Below, piece by piece: positions 18,491-26,591 of a stretch of 64,000 nt of DNA. Each line of letters starts with the position of its first letter. Positions within the stretch are counted from its first letter, which is position 1. Made by a program: the position numbers and the translations under genes. The notes beneath the pieces are model-generated. The model saw only the letters and a list, made by a program, of their open reading frames with translations, was not told the DNA's origin and ran no database searches. The stretch is from an uncultured Lachnospiraceae bacterium (lineage in GTDB: Bacteria > Bacillota > Clostridia > Lachnospirales > Lachnospiraceae): the NCBI GenBank assembly GCA_934394565.1, contig CAKRQV010000010.1:39719-103718 (forward strand), given 5' to 3'.

Positions 18491-18764
18491 GGATTTGCCG
18501 AAATAAGCGCAGACCCTCCTGTCTCTTCGGAGAAGCCTGACGTTTGGGCGATGGTTCTAAGCGTGCCGATGGCCATACAATAAGGTATCGGACACATTCG
18601 CTGCGTTTTCTGATGAAAACGCGGCTCAGGTGTCCTCAGATGCCGCTTTTGAGAAGCGGCATCTGCCCTTATTGTATGGCCATCGGCGCGCTAAGAACCA
18701 GTCAGCCCGCACTTTAAGGCTTCTCCGAAGAGACAGGAGGGTCTGCGCTTATTTCGGCAAATCC
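18491..18764. repeat. Large palindromic element E5 (different core)
   Basis: Two 48-base arms (18491-18538 and 18717-18764) are exact reverse complements, 48 of 48. The 178-base core is strongly folded. GGTTCTAAGCG.. pairs with ..GCTAAGAACC over about 33 bases with two mismatches. Inside are a GGACAC/GTGTCC stem capped by a GCGTTTTC/GAAAACGC hairpin, and a separate GATGCCGCTT/AAGCGGCATC hairpin. The right core boundary GCACTTTAA resembles that of copy E1. It lies 20 bp downstream of the aminotransferase stop. Confidence 0.9.
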
Positions 18765-18783
18765 GTCCGTCCCCTCATTTATC

Positions 18784-20070
18784 TTATGCTTCCAACAATT
18801 TCTCCACACTGACCAGCTTCACGCAAAGCACAAACACTTCAGCCGCCTTTGCCAGCTCCTCAGGTGTCGGCAGCGTCGGTGCAATACGGATATTACTGTC
18901 CTTCGGATCCTTTCCATACGGATATGTAGCTCCTGCACCAGTCATCACAACACCAGCCTCTTTCATCTTCGCTACGATGGCCCTGGCACAGCCTTCCATC
19001 GCATCAAAGGAAATGAAGTAACCGCCCTTCGGATTGGACCAGCTGCCGATCTCCAGACCGCCAAGTCCCTCTTCCAGCGTATCAATGACAGCTGCGAATT
19101 TCGGCCGGATCAGCTCAGCATGCTTCATCATATGCGCTTTCAGATGCTCAATATCACCGAAAAATCTCGCATGACGCAGCTGATTGATCTTATCATGACC
19201 GATAGTCTGAAACGTCATGACCTTCAGAATATCTTTAATATTTGCTTCGGAAGTAAACATAGCTGCGATACCGGAACCTGGGAACGTAATCTTTGATGTG
19301 GACATAAACTCATAGACCATATCCGGATGTCCTGCTTTCGCACACTCCGAAAGGATCTCCGGAATACTGTCCTGATCATCCGCAAACAGATGATGTACAC
19401 CATACGCATTATCCCAGAAAATACGGAAATCTTCGGCAGCCGGCTGCAAAGCAGCAAAACGGCGCACCGTTTCAGCAGAATATGTCGTACCTGTCGGGTT
19501 GGCATACATCGGTACACACCAGATACCCTTGATGGCCGGATCTTCACTGACCAGTTTCTCTACCATATCCATATCCGGTCCATCCGCATACAGCGGCACA
19601 TTGATCATCTCAATGCCAAAGGACTCTGTAATGGCAAAATGGCGGTCATAGCCCGGTACCGGACAGAGAAATTTCACCTTATCAAGTTTAGCCCAGGGCG
19701 TCGAACCCATCACACCGTGGGTCATAGAACGGGATACCGTATCAAACATAATATTTAAACTGGAATTACCATAAACAATCACATTTTTCTCAGATACGCC
19801 GGCCATATCTGCCATCAGGCGGCGAATCTCCGGAATACCGGTCAATACACCGTAGTTTCTGCAATCCGTGCCATCTTCACAGTCCATATTGCTCTCGCTG
19901 TTAACAGTATCCAGCATCCCCATAGAAAGCTCCAGCTGGGTCTTTGACGGTTTACCTCTGGACATATCCAGTTTCAGGCCAAGCTCCTTGACCTCTTTGT
20001 ATTCCTGTTCCAGTTTTTCTTTCAGGGTGCTGAGTTCTTCACGGCTCAGACTGCTGTACGGTGTTTTCAT
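18784..20070 (-). CDS. PLP-dependent aspartate aminotransferase-like protein
   Basis: The product is 428 aa from the ATG at 20070, preceded by GAGGAGG. It belongs to the fold-type I aminotransferases of the PF12897 group: MSRGKPSKTQLELS near the N-terminus, NYGVLTGIPEIRRLMAD, YGNSSLNIMFD, and the internal CVPMYANPTGTTYS. The lysine that would bind PLP lies near STSKITFPGSGIA (about residue 253). A transamination between an amino acid and 2-oxoglutarate is expected. A folded segment at 20115-20161 lies in its leader. Confidence 0.88.
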   Translation of the reverse strand: MKTPYSSLSREELSTLKEKLEQEYKEVKELGLKLDMSRGKPSKTQLELSMGMLDTVNSESNMDCEDGTDCRNYGVLTGIPEIRRLMADMAGVSEKNVIVYGNSSLNIMFDTVSRSMTHGVMGSTPWAKLDKVKFLCPVPGYDRHFAITESFGIEMINVPLYADGPDMDMVEKLVSEDPAIKGIWCVPMYANPTGTTYSAETVRRFAALQPAAEDFRIFWDNAYGVHHLFADDQDSIPEILSECAKAGHPDMVYEFMSTSKITFPGSGIAAMFTSEANIKDILKVMTFQTIGHDKINQLRHARFFGDIEHLKAHMMKHAELIRPKFAAVIDTLEEGLGGLEIGSWSNPKGGYFISFDAMEGCARAIVAKMKEAGVVMTGAGATYPYGKDPKDSNIRIAPTLPTPEELAKAAEVFVLCVKLVSVEKLLEA

Positions 20071-20114
20071 AATATTCCTCCTCATGCAACATAAAAAGCT
20101 GCGGTATGATCTAT

Positions 20115-20161
20115 CCTTCGCTTGCAGTGTCCGGATATGAACCTTTCGGGCACTGTGAAGG
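20115..20161 (-). promoter_or_regulatory. Folded segment in the aminotransferase leader
   Basis: CAGTGTCCG (20125-20133) can pair with CGGGCACTG (20147-20155), with one T/C difference giving a wobble pair in one strand. An outer stem CCTTC/GAAGG closes it. It lies about 45 bp upstream of the start codon. I do not recognise it as a known riboswitch. The rest of the 20086-20500 gap is T-rich and shows nothing else clear. Confidence 0.35.
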
Positions 20162-20500
20162 CAACATCAATTTGTCCATTCCACATTTTATGGACTTACT
20201 GATATGTTGTCAAGGTTTTCTTTCATTTTTTCTTCGTTTTTTCCACCTTTTTGGCTCTTGCATATTCAAAAATGCATTTTTAGTATTATTTACTTGCATT
20301 TATCCAGAACTTTTGAAGTTCTCCATGGTTATATGGCATGCCATAACTGTTCTTGTGGATATTTATGTTTCCTTTCCTATTTATATAGATGCATCTGTGA
20401 TACCGAAATTGTAAATCCAGCATCGCAATTTTATCCATCCTATGCTATACTTCTTATATCTATGTGATTTGAGTACAATTTTATGGAGGATATATACCGT

Positions 20501-21370
20501 ATGTGGATTGCTGACAACTGGAAAGACTACGAAGTGCTGGACACTTCCAAAGGCGAAAAGCTGGAACGCTGGGGTGATTATCTGCTGATCCGTCCGGATC
20601 CGCAGGTCATCTGGGATACGCCGAAAACAAACCGCGGCTGGAAGAAATGTAACGGCCACTATCACCGCAGCAGTAAGGGTGGCGGTGACTGGGAGTTTTT
20701 TGATCTGCCAAAGCAGTGGCAGATCCATTATGGGGAGCTGACTTTTAATCTGAAGCCGTTCAGTTTCAAACACACAGGATTGTTTCCTGAGCAGGCAGCC
20801 AACTGGGACTGGTTTGGTGATCTGATCCGCCGGGCGGACCGTCCGGTTAAGGTGTTAAATCTGTTTGCCTATACGGGTGGCGCTACGCTGGCAGCGGCAG
20901 CTGCGGGAGCGCATGTAACACATGTGGACGCTTCGAAGGGTATGGTGACCTGGGCTAAGGAGAATGCTGCCAGCTCGGGGCTTTCGGATGCGCCGATCCG
21001 CTGGATCGTGGATGACTGTGTGAAGTTTGTCCAGAGAGAAATCCGCCGGGGGAATCATTACGATGCGATCATTATGGATCCGCCGTCTTATGGGCGTGGA
21101 CCAAAGGGGGAGATCTGGAAAATTGAGGAATCGATCCATGGACTGATCCAGCTGTGTACACAACTTTTGTCGGAGGATCCGCTGTTTTTCCTGGTCAATT
21201 CTTATACGACGGGGCTGCAGCCGGCAGTGTTGACGTATATGATTGCAACAGAATTAAAGAAGTTTAAGGGATTTGTACGGTCGGAGGAGATTGGATTGCC
21301 GGTGACGGATACAGGGCTTGTGCTGCCTTGTGGGGCAAGTGGACGGTGGTCTAAGGAAGAAATCCATTAA
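20501..21370 (+). CDS. Class I SAM-dependent RNA methyltransferase-like protein
   Basis: The product is 289 aa from the ATG at 20501, which has GGAGGA 10 bases upstream. It matches the PF10672 group related to the C-terminal half of rRNA methyltransferases such as RlmL/RlmK. The SAM site is VLNLFAYTGGATLAAAAAG followed by VDASKGMVTWAKENA. The catalytic motif IIMDPPSYGRG is present. A cytosine or guanine in rRNA is the likely target, but which one is unknown. It converges with the His-rich gene over a terminator. Confidence 0.88.
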   Translation: MWIADNWKDYEVLDTSKGEKLERWGDYLLIRPDPQVIWDTPKTNRGWKKCNGHYHRSSKGGGDWEFFDLPKQWQIHYGELTFNLKPFSFKHTGLFPEQAANWDWFGDLIRRADRPVKVLNLFAYTGGATLAAAAAGAHVTHVDASKGMVTWAKENAASSGLSDAPIRWIVDDCVKFVQREIRRGNHYDAIIMDPPSYGRGPKGEIWKIEESIHGLIQLCTQLLSEDPLFFLVNSYTTGLQPAVLTYMIATELKKFKGFVRSEEIGLPVTDTGLVLPCGASGRWSKEEIH

Positions 21371-21382
21371 ATAAGACGGACG

Positions 21383-21418
21383 AAAAGGACGGGACGCCGG
21401 AGGGTGTCCCGTCCTTTT
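21383..21418. terminator. Bidirectional rho-independent terminator
   Basis: AAAAGGACGGGAC (21383-21395) pairs exactly with GTCCCGTCCTTTT (21406-21418) around a 10-base loop. A tracts and T tracts flank both sides. It separates the convergent methyltransferase and His-rich genes. Confidence 0.9.
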
Positions 21419-21431
21419 CTGACTTTTGAGA

Positions 21432-21755
21432 TCAGCCCTTGATCATCTCCAGGGCTTTGGAGAGCTTTTCGTTACCGGTGGCGAAGTCGGCTACGGCGGC
21501 TTCGATGCAGTCGGCGATTTCGCCGCGGCCTTCGTGGCGAAGGGTGTGGGCGATGTCTTTTAACTCTTCGGCATGATGGGCATTATGGGATACCATGTAG
21601 CCGATCAGGGCATCTGTTTCTGCGTGATCACCATGAGCATGATGATGATCGTGGTCGTGATGATGGTCATGATCGTGGTGATCATGGTCGTGATGATGAT
21701 CGTGTCCTTCTCCGTGCGGGATAATGTTTCCGTTTTCGTCTTTTAACATATGCAT
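21432..21755 (-). CDS. Histidine-rich metal-binding protein
   Basis: The product is 107 aa. After GNIIPHGEG comes a stretch of about 28 residues made almost only of His and Asp. The C-terminal half is an ordinary helical domain (AHHAEELKDIAHTLRHEGRGEI, key residues His and Glu). Such His/Asp runs bind Ni, Co, Zn or Cu and serve in storage or chaperoning. The ATG at 21755 follows AAGGAGG. No metal enzyme or metal transporter is adjacent, so the metal is unknown. The repeated codons give an imperfect tandem DNA pattern. Confidence 0.7.
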   Translation of the reverse strand: MHMLKDENGNIIPHGEGHDHHHDHDHHDHDHHHDHDHHHAHGDHAETDALIGYMVSHNAHHAEELKDIAHTLRHEGRGEIADCIEAAVADFATGNEKLSKALEMIKG

Positions 21756-21877
21756 GGGTTTCTTCCTCCTTAATGATCCTGCGTATTGTCTACGTCTGAT
21801 TCTTGCAACAGTATACTACAAATTCAGAAAAAGCAAAAGCTACCCCGGGGGTTTTTCTGCTTTTTCTCATAGAATAA

Positions 21878-21902
21878 GGCGGGGAATTTTGTGTTCCCCG
21901 CC
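21878..21902 (-). terminator. Hairpin after the SH3 protein gene
   Basis: GGCGGGGAA (21878-21886) pairs exactly with TTCCCCGCC (21894-21902) around a seven-base loop, 12 bp downstream of the stop codon. The following T tract on the minus strand is weak. Confidence 0.65.
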
Positions 21903-21914
21903 CTGTCGTTGGTT

Positions 21915-22676
21915 TTATTTTTTCTTGAGATATTTTTTATTAATATAGCCTGTACACTTTTGGGCTTTGGAATTCGTGTAAGATACCTTATACCATTTGC
22001 CATTAGATGTATCTGTTACGTGTACGGTATCACCCTTTTCTACCACAGTAACAACTTTGGAGGATGCATTGGCTTTTGCCCTCATGTTGACGTCCTGTGT
22101 TGCTTTGTATTTCACATCTTTTTTAGAAGATGTATCTTTTTTCGAATCTTTCTTTGTATCTTTTTTATCAGAAGATGTATCCTTGCTGATCTTTTTCAGT
22201 TTGGCACTGGATGCGTAACCTCTGTATACGTCTCCATCTTCATAATAAACAACTTTATACCAGCCCTTGTTGGAGGTATTGACTACGAAAAGTTTTTCGC
22301 CTTTGTCTGCAATGTATACGGTGTCAGATGACTGTTTTGCTTTTTCACGAATATAGGCATCTTTTTTCACTTTATATTCGATTGCTTTCTGCAGATCTGC
22401 AGCTTTGACGTAGCCTTTGAACTTTTTCTGTTTGGAGTTCTGGTATTCTACTTTGTACCATTTGGAGTTCTTTTTGCTGGTCACTTTCATGACGGCATCC
22501 TTGGGGAGTTCGATGACTCTGTCGTAGGATGAACCTGCGCCTTCTTTGATGTCGGTGATCTTGGTTGTCTCATAGTAGCTTGTACCGGCTTCTACGGATT
22601 TCGGAGCTGTCACAGCCAGTCCGGCGGCCAGCACCATAGCTGACAAACAAATCCCCAGTTTTTTTAATGCATTCAT
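21915..22676 (-). CDS. Secreted bacterial SH3 domain protein
   Basis: The product is 253 aa from the ATG at 22676 with GGAGGAAA upstream; the open frame extends to 22805 but without a signal. A signal peptide ends near APKSVEA. Three SH3b-like repeats follow. Each has a conserved KWYKV or GWYKV strand (SKWYKVEYQ, KGWYKVVYY, GKWYKVSYT) and ends in a GYV/GYA/GYI turn. A Lys/Asp/Ser-rich linker (about 175-195) separates the second and third. SH3b domains usually bind peptidoglycan; no catalytic domain is present. Confidence 0.85.
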   Translation of the reverse strand: MNALKKLGICLSAMVLAAGLAVTAPKSVEAGTSYYETTKITDIKEGAGSSYDRVIELPKDAVMKVTSKKNSKWYKVEYQNSKQKKFKGYVKAADLQKAIEYKVKKDAYIREKAKQSSDTVYIADKGEKLFVVNTSNKGWYKVVYYEDGDVYRGYASSAKLKKISKDTSSDKKDTKKDSKKDTSSKKDVKYKATQDVNMRAKANASSKVVTVVEKGDTVHVTDTSNGKWYKVSYTNSKAQKCTGYINKKYLKKK

Positions 22677-22843
22677 AACTTTTCCTCCTTTTTCCAGGTA
22701 TTGGCGAATTTTTCTTTTGTTGGCTTCGCTATTGCCAGATTTTTCTGATATGTTTAGCTTATACTTTTTAGTGTATGATGTCAACCGGGGGGAGTATGTC
22801 TTCATAATTATTCATGTGTGGCAAAAATATGATAGGTAATGAA

Positions 22844-23045
22844 AAGCTCCGGCAGGGGAGACATATATATTGTGGATGGGAAAGCAGGTGCAACGCTTCG
22901 CTGAGCTAATCGTTAACTGCGACTAATGCGCTCGCTGAAGCGGGCTCGCGCATAAGTCTCCGTAAACGATGGATCTCATCGAAGCTAAGGGCGCACCTCG
23001 AATGCTTTCCCATCCACAATATATATGTCTCCCCTGCCAGAGCTT
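22844..23045 (+). repeat. Large palindromic repeat, copy E3
   Basis: Arms 22844-22886 and 23003-23045 are reverse complements at 42 of 43 positions. The single difference is a G-U wobble if the minus strand is transcribed. The 116-base core has the same stems as E2 with changed pairs: ATCGTT (22909-22914) with AACGAT (22965-22970), AGGTGC with GCACCT, and GAC with GTC where the others have ATC and GAT. It lies 66 bp downstream of the ABC ATPase gene stop. Confidence 0.95.
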
Positions 23046-23111
23046 ACTCTACTTTACTGGGATTAATTTTACGCTTATATTTCATTAATAACACGCCAAT
23101 ACTATCACAAA

Positions 23112-23870
23112 TTATTCCTCATGCTTTACATCATCAAAGGTGAAGACATCGAGGAATTTCTTTGCACGTTCGGTCTGCGGATGTTCGAAGAAATCCACGG
23201 GTTTGGCTTCTTCTACAATGTTGCCCTGGTCGATGAAGATCACTCTGTCGGCTACAGCTTTGGCGAAGGACATTTCGTGAGTGACGATGAGCATGGTCTT
23301 GCCTTCTTTGGCAAGGTCGAGCATAACGTCGAGTACTTCGCGGACCATTTCAGGGTCGAGGGCGGCGGTTACTTCGTCGAAGAGCAGGATTTCGGGATGC
23401 ATACACAGGGCGCGGACGATGGCCACACGCTGTTTCTGACCGCCGGAAAGCTGTCTGGGATAGCTGTCGGCTTTGTCACCGAGTCCGACACGTTCGAGAA
23501 GCTGCATGGCTTCCTGTTTTACTTCTTCTTTTTTACGTTTCTGCACCTTGACCGGGGCAAGTGTGATATTGTCGATTACGGACAGGTGGGGAAACAGTTC
23601 ATAGCTCTGGAATACCATACCGATCTTCTGACGAAGCTCGGTGACGGAAGGGCTGCCTTTTTTGATTTCTTTGCCGTGCAGGGTGATGGAGCCGCCCTGG
23701 ATCTCTTCCAGTGCATTGATGCAGCGAAGCAGGGTACTCTTACCGCAGCCACTGGGGCCAACGATGACGATGACTTCGCCCTGATGGACATCGAGGTTGA
23801 TGTCGTCGAGAACGTGCAGTCCGTCATATTCTTTTTTCAGATGTTCGATTTTCAATATTGACTCTGCCAT
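23112..23870 (-). CDS. Polar amino acid ABC importer, ATPase
   Basis: The product is 252 aa from the ATG at 23870; an upstream extension to 23963 overlaps the permease gene. It has Walker A GPSGCGKSTLLRC, the Q-loop GMVFQSYELFPHLS, the signature LSGGQKQRVAIVRAL, Walker B ILLFDEVTAALD and the switch His of VTHEMSF. The fit is to the GlnQ/HisP group. It is the last gene of a four-gene operon led by a cysteine-binding-type lipoprotein, four bases after the permease stop. Confidence 0.95.
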   Translation of the reverse strand: MAESILKIEHLKKEYDGLHVLDDINLDVHQGEVIVIVGPSGCGKSTLLRCINALEEIQGGSITLHGKEIKKGSPSVTELRQKIGMVFQSYELFPHLSVIDNITLAPVKVQKRKKEEVKQEAMQLLERVGLGDKADSYPRQLSGGQKQRVAIVRALCMHPEILLFDEVTAALDPEMVREVLDVMLDLAKEGKTMLIVTHEMSFAKAVADRVIFIDQGNIVEEAKPVDFFEHPQTERAKKFLDVFTFDDVKHEE

Positions 23871-23874
23871 AGCA

Positions 23875-24549
23875 TTAACTCCATTTTCTTTCGAGATATT
23901 TGGCCAGCATACTGATCGGCCAGCATGCCAGGAAATACAGTACAAATACAACAAGGAACACACCGAAGGCTGCGTTCGGGCTGACCATACGGTTGGCCTC
24001 GATGATCTGCTGGGCTACCTTTAACATTTCCACAACGCCGATCATCAGCACAAGGCTGGTGGTCTTGATCATACGGGTAATCAGGTTGATGGACAGCGGC
24101 AGCAGACGGCGCAGTGTCTGCGGAATGATAATATACACATAGGTCTGTTTTTTGGAAAGGCCCAGGGCTTCGCTGCTCTCATACTGATGCTTCGGTATAC
24201 TGATCAGCGCACCTCGGACGAGATCGCCCATCTCGGCTGTGCCCCAGAGAACAAAGACAATCACAGACGCCACTTCACCGGACAGGTTGATGCCCATGGC
24301 TCTGGTAGTACCAAAGTAGACTAAAAACAGCAGTACCAGCTGCGGCATGATACGGATGATCTCCAGATAAATCTTAAAAATAAACCGTACGACTTTGTTT
24401 TTGACCGTCATAAGCGCACCCACAAGGATACCTAAGGGAATGCTGATCACGATGGATACGAGACTGATCTGCATGGCGACCCAGAGGCCCTGCAGCAGAC
24501 GGATCATATTTGTACCTTTAAATAAGACGTCAATCCCCAAATCCGGCAT
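23875..24549 (-). CDS. Polar amino acid ABC importer, permease 2
   Basis: The product is 224 aa. It is a HisM/GlnP-type inner-membrane subunit with an N-terminal span (LWVAMQISLVSIVISIPLG) and the EAA-type coupling segment EALGLSKKQTYVYIIIPQTLRR (key residues EALGLS and IPQTLRR). It overlaps the first permease gene by 20 bp and is followed four bases later by the ATPase. The pair of permeases is taken to form a heterodimer. Substrate assignment rests on the binding protein and the Cys leader. Confidence 0.93.
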   Translation of the reverse strand: MPDLGIDVLFKGTNMIRLLQGLWVAMQISLVSIVISIPLGILVGALMTVKNKVVRFIFKIYLEIIRIMPQLVLLFLVYFGTTRAMGINLSGEVASVIVFVLWGTAEMGDLVRGALISIPKHQYESSEALGLSKKQTYVYIIIPQTLRRLLPLSINLITRMIKTTSLVLMIGVVEMLKVAQQIIEANRMVSPNAAFGVFLVVFVLYFLACWPISMLAKYLERKWS

Positions 24550-25189
24550 AGCGCAGCCTCCTTTCTATCAGAGTACCTGCAATGGACACCGGAAGTAAGA
24601 TGATCAGATAGAACACGACCAGTAAAAACAGACTCTCTGTTGTCTTGTAGTACAGACCGATCAGATCCTTTGCGGTAAACATCAGATCCATCAGACTGAT
24701 TGCACTGAATACGCTCGTTTCCTTCAGAAGAAAGATCACGTTGGCAACCAGTGCCGGTACGCTGGTAGACAGTGCCTGCGGCAGAATCACATAGCCTAAG
24801 ATCTGGCGGCTGTTAAAGCCCAGACTTACGGCACTCTCCCACTGTACTTTGTCCACGGATTCGAGACCGCTTCGAAAAGCTTCCGCCATATAGCTTCCGC
24901 CGAGGAAAGCCAGACCGATGGCTCCGCAAACTTCCGGGCTTAAGGAAAGCCCGACCTTTGGAAGTCCATAGTAAATAAAAAACAACTGCACCAGAAGCGG
25001 AGTGTTCCGGCTCAGTTCGATGTACACAGCTGTAATCTGACGGGCTACCGGTACTTTGTAGTACAGTACAGCCGAACAGACCAGACCCACTAACACAGCA
25101 AAAACGATGCCAATGACACCGATCTTTACTGTCAGCAGGGCGGCCCGCTCATACAGCGGCAGGTATTTGATGATAAAATCCCAGTTCAT
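24530..25189 (-). CDS. Polar amino acid ABC importer, permease 1
   Basis: The product is 219 aa, another HisM/GlnP-type subunit. It has ELSRNTPLLVQLFFIYYGLP, the typical segment after the second span, and the coupling loop ESAVSLGFNSRQILGYVILPQAL (key residues SLGFNS and LPQAL). It is the second gene of the operon, 141 bp after the binding-protein stop, with a hairpin in between. The 3' end overlaps the second permease gene. Confidence 0.93.
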   Translation of the reverse strand: MNWDFIIKYLPLYERAALLTVKIGVIGIVFAVLVGLVCSAVLYYKVPVARQITAVYIELSRNTPLLVQLFFIYYGLPKVGLSLSPEVCGAIGLAFLGGSYMAEAFRSGLESVDKVQWESAVSLGFNSRQILGYVILPQALSTSVPALVANVIFLLKETSVFSAISLMDLMFTAKDLIGLYYKTTESLFLLVVFYLIILLPVSIAGTLIERRLRYAGFGD

Positions 25190-25272
25190 ACGCTCGCCTT
25201 TTTTATAATGTATTTCAGATGCCTGTTAAAAGGTGCATGTACCTTTCTATCCCGGACATCAGCTTTTACTAT

Positions 25273-25309
25273 TATACGCATCTGAACACATATTGTCCAG
25301 ATGCGTATA
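25273..25309 (-). terminator. Intercistronic hairpin after the binding-protein gene
   Basis: TATACGCATCTG (25273-25284) pairs exactly with CAGATGCGTATA (25298-25309) around 13 bases. No T tract follows on the minus strand. It more likely protects the binding-protein mRNA or lowers read-through than stops transcription, since the transporter needs more binding protein than permease. Confidence 0.55.
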
Positions 25310-25330
25310 CAGGAAGTTTTTCTTTAATTT

Positions 25331-26239
25331 TTATTCTGCTGTCTTTCCACCTTCAACAACCAGTGTGTCTTCGTAATCAGCACCATAAGTGTCTGTCAGA
25401 GTTGCTTCATAATCTGCATGGAAGAAGTTTTCCTGTCCAAGTGTCTCAATCTCTGTGTTGACCCAGTCAAGCAGTGTGGTATTACCCTTGCTTACGGCCG
25501 GTGCGATGGTATCGGAACTTCCCAGAGACGGAATACCTACGGTGTAACCTTCATTCTGCAGGGAGAATGCGATAACCTCTGTGTTGTCGTTTGCCCATGC
25601 TACGGATGTACCGTTCTGGAAGGCTTCCTTAGCTGTTGCATAGGAATCGAATTTCTGCAGCGGGATATCCGGGTAGTTGCTGGTCAGGTATGTCTCTGCT
25701 GTGGTACCGGAGATAACAATGATGGAGTCGTCCGGATTCCAGTTGTCGAGGCTTTCAATGACATTATCATTTCTGGATACTACACCGAGGGCTACGTTCA
25801 TGTACGGCAGGGCGAAGTCTACTTCCTGTGCACGCTCGTCTGTTACGGTGAAGTTTGCCAGGATCAGGTCTACTTTACCGGTCTGCAGATATTCGATACG
25901 GTTGGCAGCCTCTGTAGATACGAAGTTTGCCTCTACACCGAGGTCTTCTGCCAGTCTTCTGGCAAAGTATACATCGTAACCCTGATATTCACCGTTCTCA
26001 TCCACATAACCAAATGGGTTTTTGTCGGAAAATACACCGATATTGATAGTGCCGCTCTCCTTGATCTCGTCGAGTGTACGGTAGATGGCGTCGCTGTCAG
26101 CTGTGGAAGCTGCGGCTGAACCTGTTGCAGATCCTGCTGCAGATCCGTCTGCGCTGCTGCCTGTGCCGCCGCATGCGGTCAGGGCGAAGGTCAGTGCTGC
26201 GGTTAAACCAAGTGCCAGTAATTTCTTCAGATTTTTCAT
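25331..26239 (-). CDS. Cysteine/cystine-type ABC substrate-binding lipoprotein
   Basis: The product is 302 aa from the ATG at 26239, nine bases after GAGGAG; an ATG six bases upstream is also possible. The lipobox is TFALTACGG, followed by a Gly/Ser/Ala linker. The binding domain starts with ESGTINIGVFSDKNPFGYVDE, close in wording to the cysteine-binding CjaA/Peb1-like proteins. It also has the carboxylate-contact region ILANFTVTDERAQEVDFALPY. The seven-Cys leader peptide upstream independently points to cysteine or cystine. Substrate is inferred, not proven. Confidence 0.85.
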   Translation of the reverse strand: MKNLKKLLALGLTAALTFALTACGGTGSSADGSAAGSATGSAAASTADSDAIYRTLDEIKESGTINIGVFSDKNPFGYVDENGEYQGYDVYFARRLAEDLGVEANFVSTEAANRIEYLQTGKVDLILANFTVTDERAQEVDFALPYMNVALGVVSRNDNVIESLDNWNPDDSIIVISGTTAETYLTSNYPDIPLQKFDSYATAKEAFQNGTSVAWANDNTEVIAFSLQNEGYTVGIPSLGSSDTIAPAVSKGNTTLLDWVNTEIETLGQENFFHADYEATLTDTYGADYEDTLVVEGGKTAE

Positions 26240-26351
26240 TTTCATATTCTCCTCATCTTTAATTTTATATGATTCCGTGACTGCGTATGGCAGGAGCGGA
26301 ATTGTATATATGGTTATGTTTATATATGCCATGTTTCCTTAAAAAGGGTAT

Positions 26352-26382
26352 AAAAAATGCCCGTTGTGGAGTTCTCCCGGGC
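26352..26382 (-). terminator. Attenuator terminator of the cysteine-type importer operon
   Basis: On the minus strand GCCCG (26382-26378) pairs CGGGC (26363-26359). An inner GGAG/CTCC hairpin with a two-base loop stacks inside, and six T residues (26357-26352) follow. It lies between the leader ORF stop and the binding-protein gene. Its 5' arm includes CCGGGAG, which can instead pair with CTCCCGG in the leader ORF (26479-26473). Confidence 0.8.
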
Positions 26383-26427
26383 GGTGGCAATTACTTTTTA
26401 CTTTATTATGTTAAAGTAATGTGGTAT

Positions 26428-26457
26428 GATACATCAGGAAACATACTGTGATGTATC
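26428..26457 (-). promoter_or_regulatory. Mid-leader hairpin overlapping the leader ORF stop codon
   Basis: GATACATCA (26428-26436) pairs exactly with TGATGTATC (26449-26457) around 12 bases. The leader ORF's TGA lies in the stem, so a ribosome finishing the leader would melt it. It fits a pause or anti-antiterminator hairpin in an attenuator. Confidence 0.6.
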
Positions 26458-26550
26458 CGGCCGTTTCTCTGTCCGGGAGTTTTGCATTCGTGTGCAGCAG
26501 CAACAACAGCAACAGCTCATCATGGTCATGGTGGAAATGTTGGATTTCAT
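26434..26550 (-). CDS. Cysteine leader peptide (38 aa, seven consecutive Cys)
   Basis: The ATG at 26550, or the in-frame GTG at 26553, follows GAGAGGAG at a suitable distance. Codons 13-19 are all TGT or TGC, giving seven Cys in a row, a run hard to explain by chance. The stop TGA lies at 26434-26436. It is 35-42 bases downstream of a perfect consensus promoter and ahead of a terminator and a CjaA-like ABC importer operon. I infer a regulatory leader whose translation senses charged Cys-tRNA, like amino-acid biosynthesis attenuators. It is too short for normal gene calling. Confidence 0.8.
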   Translation of the reverse strand: MKSNISTMTMMSCCCCCCCTRMQNSRTEKRPDTSQYVS

Positions 26551-26591
26551 CACTTTGGTTGTCTCCTCTCTTTGTTTTTTTGTATGGTTGG

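Noticed and set aside
21600..21715. Tandem CATGATGATCGTGGT-like units that could suggest a repeat array or CRISPR
   Set aside because: Units are short, irregular and in frame with the His/Asp codons of the small protein; there are no spacers.
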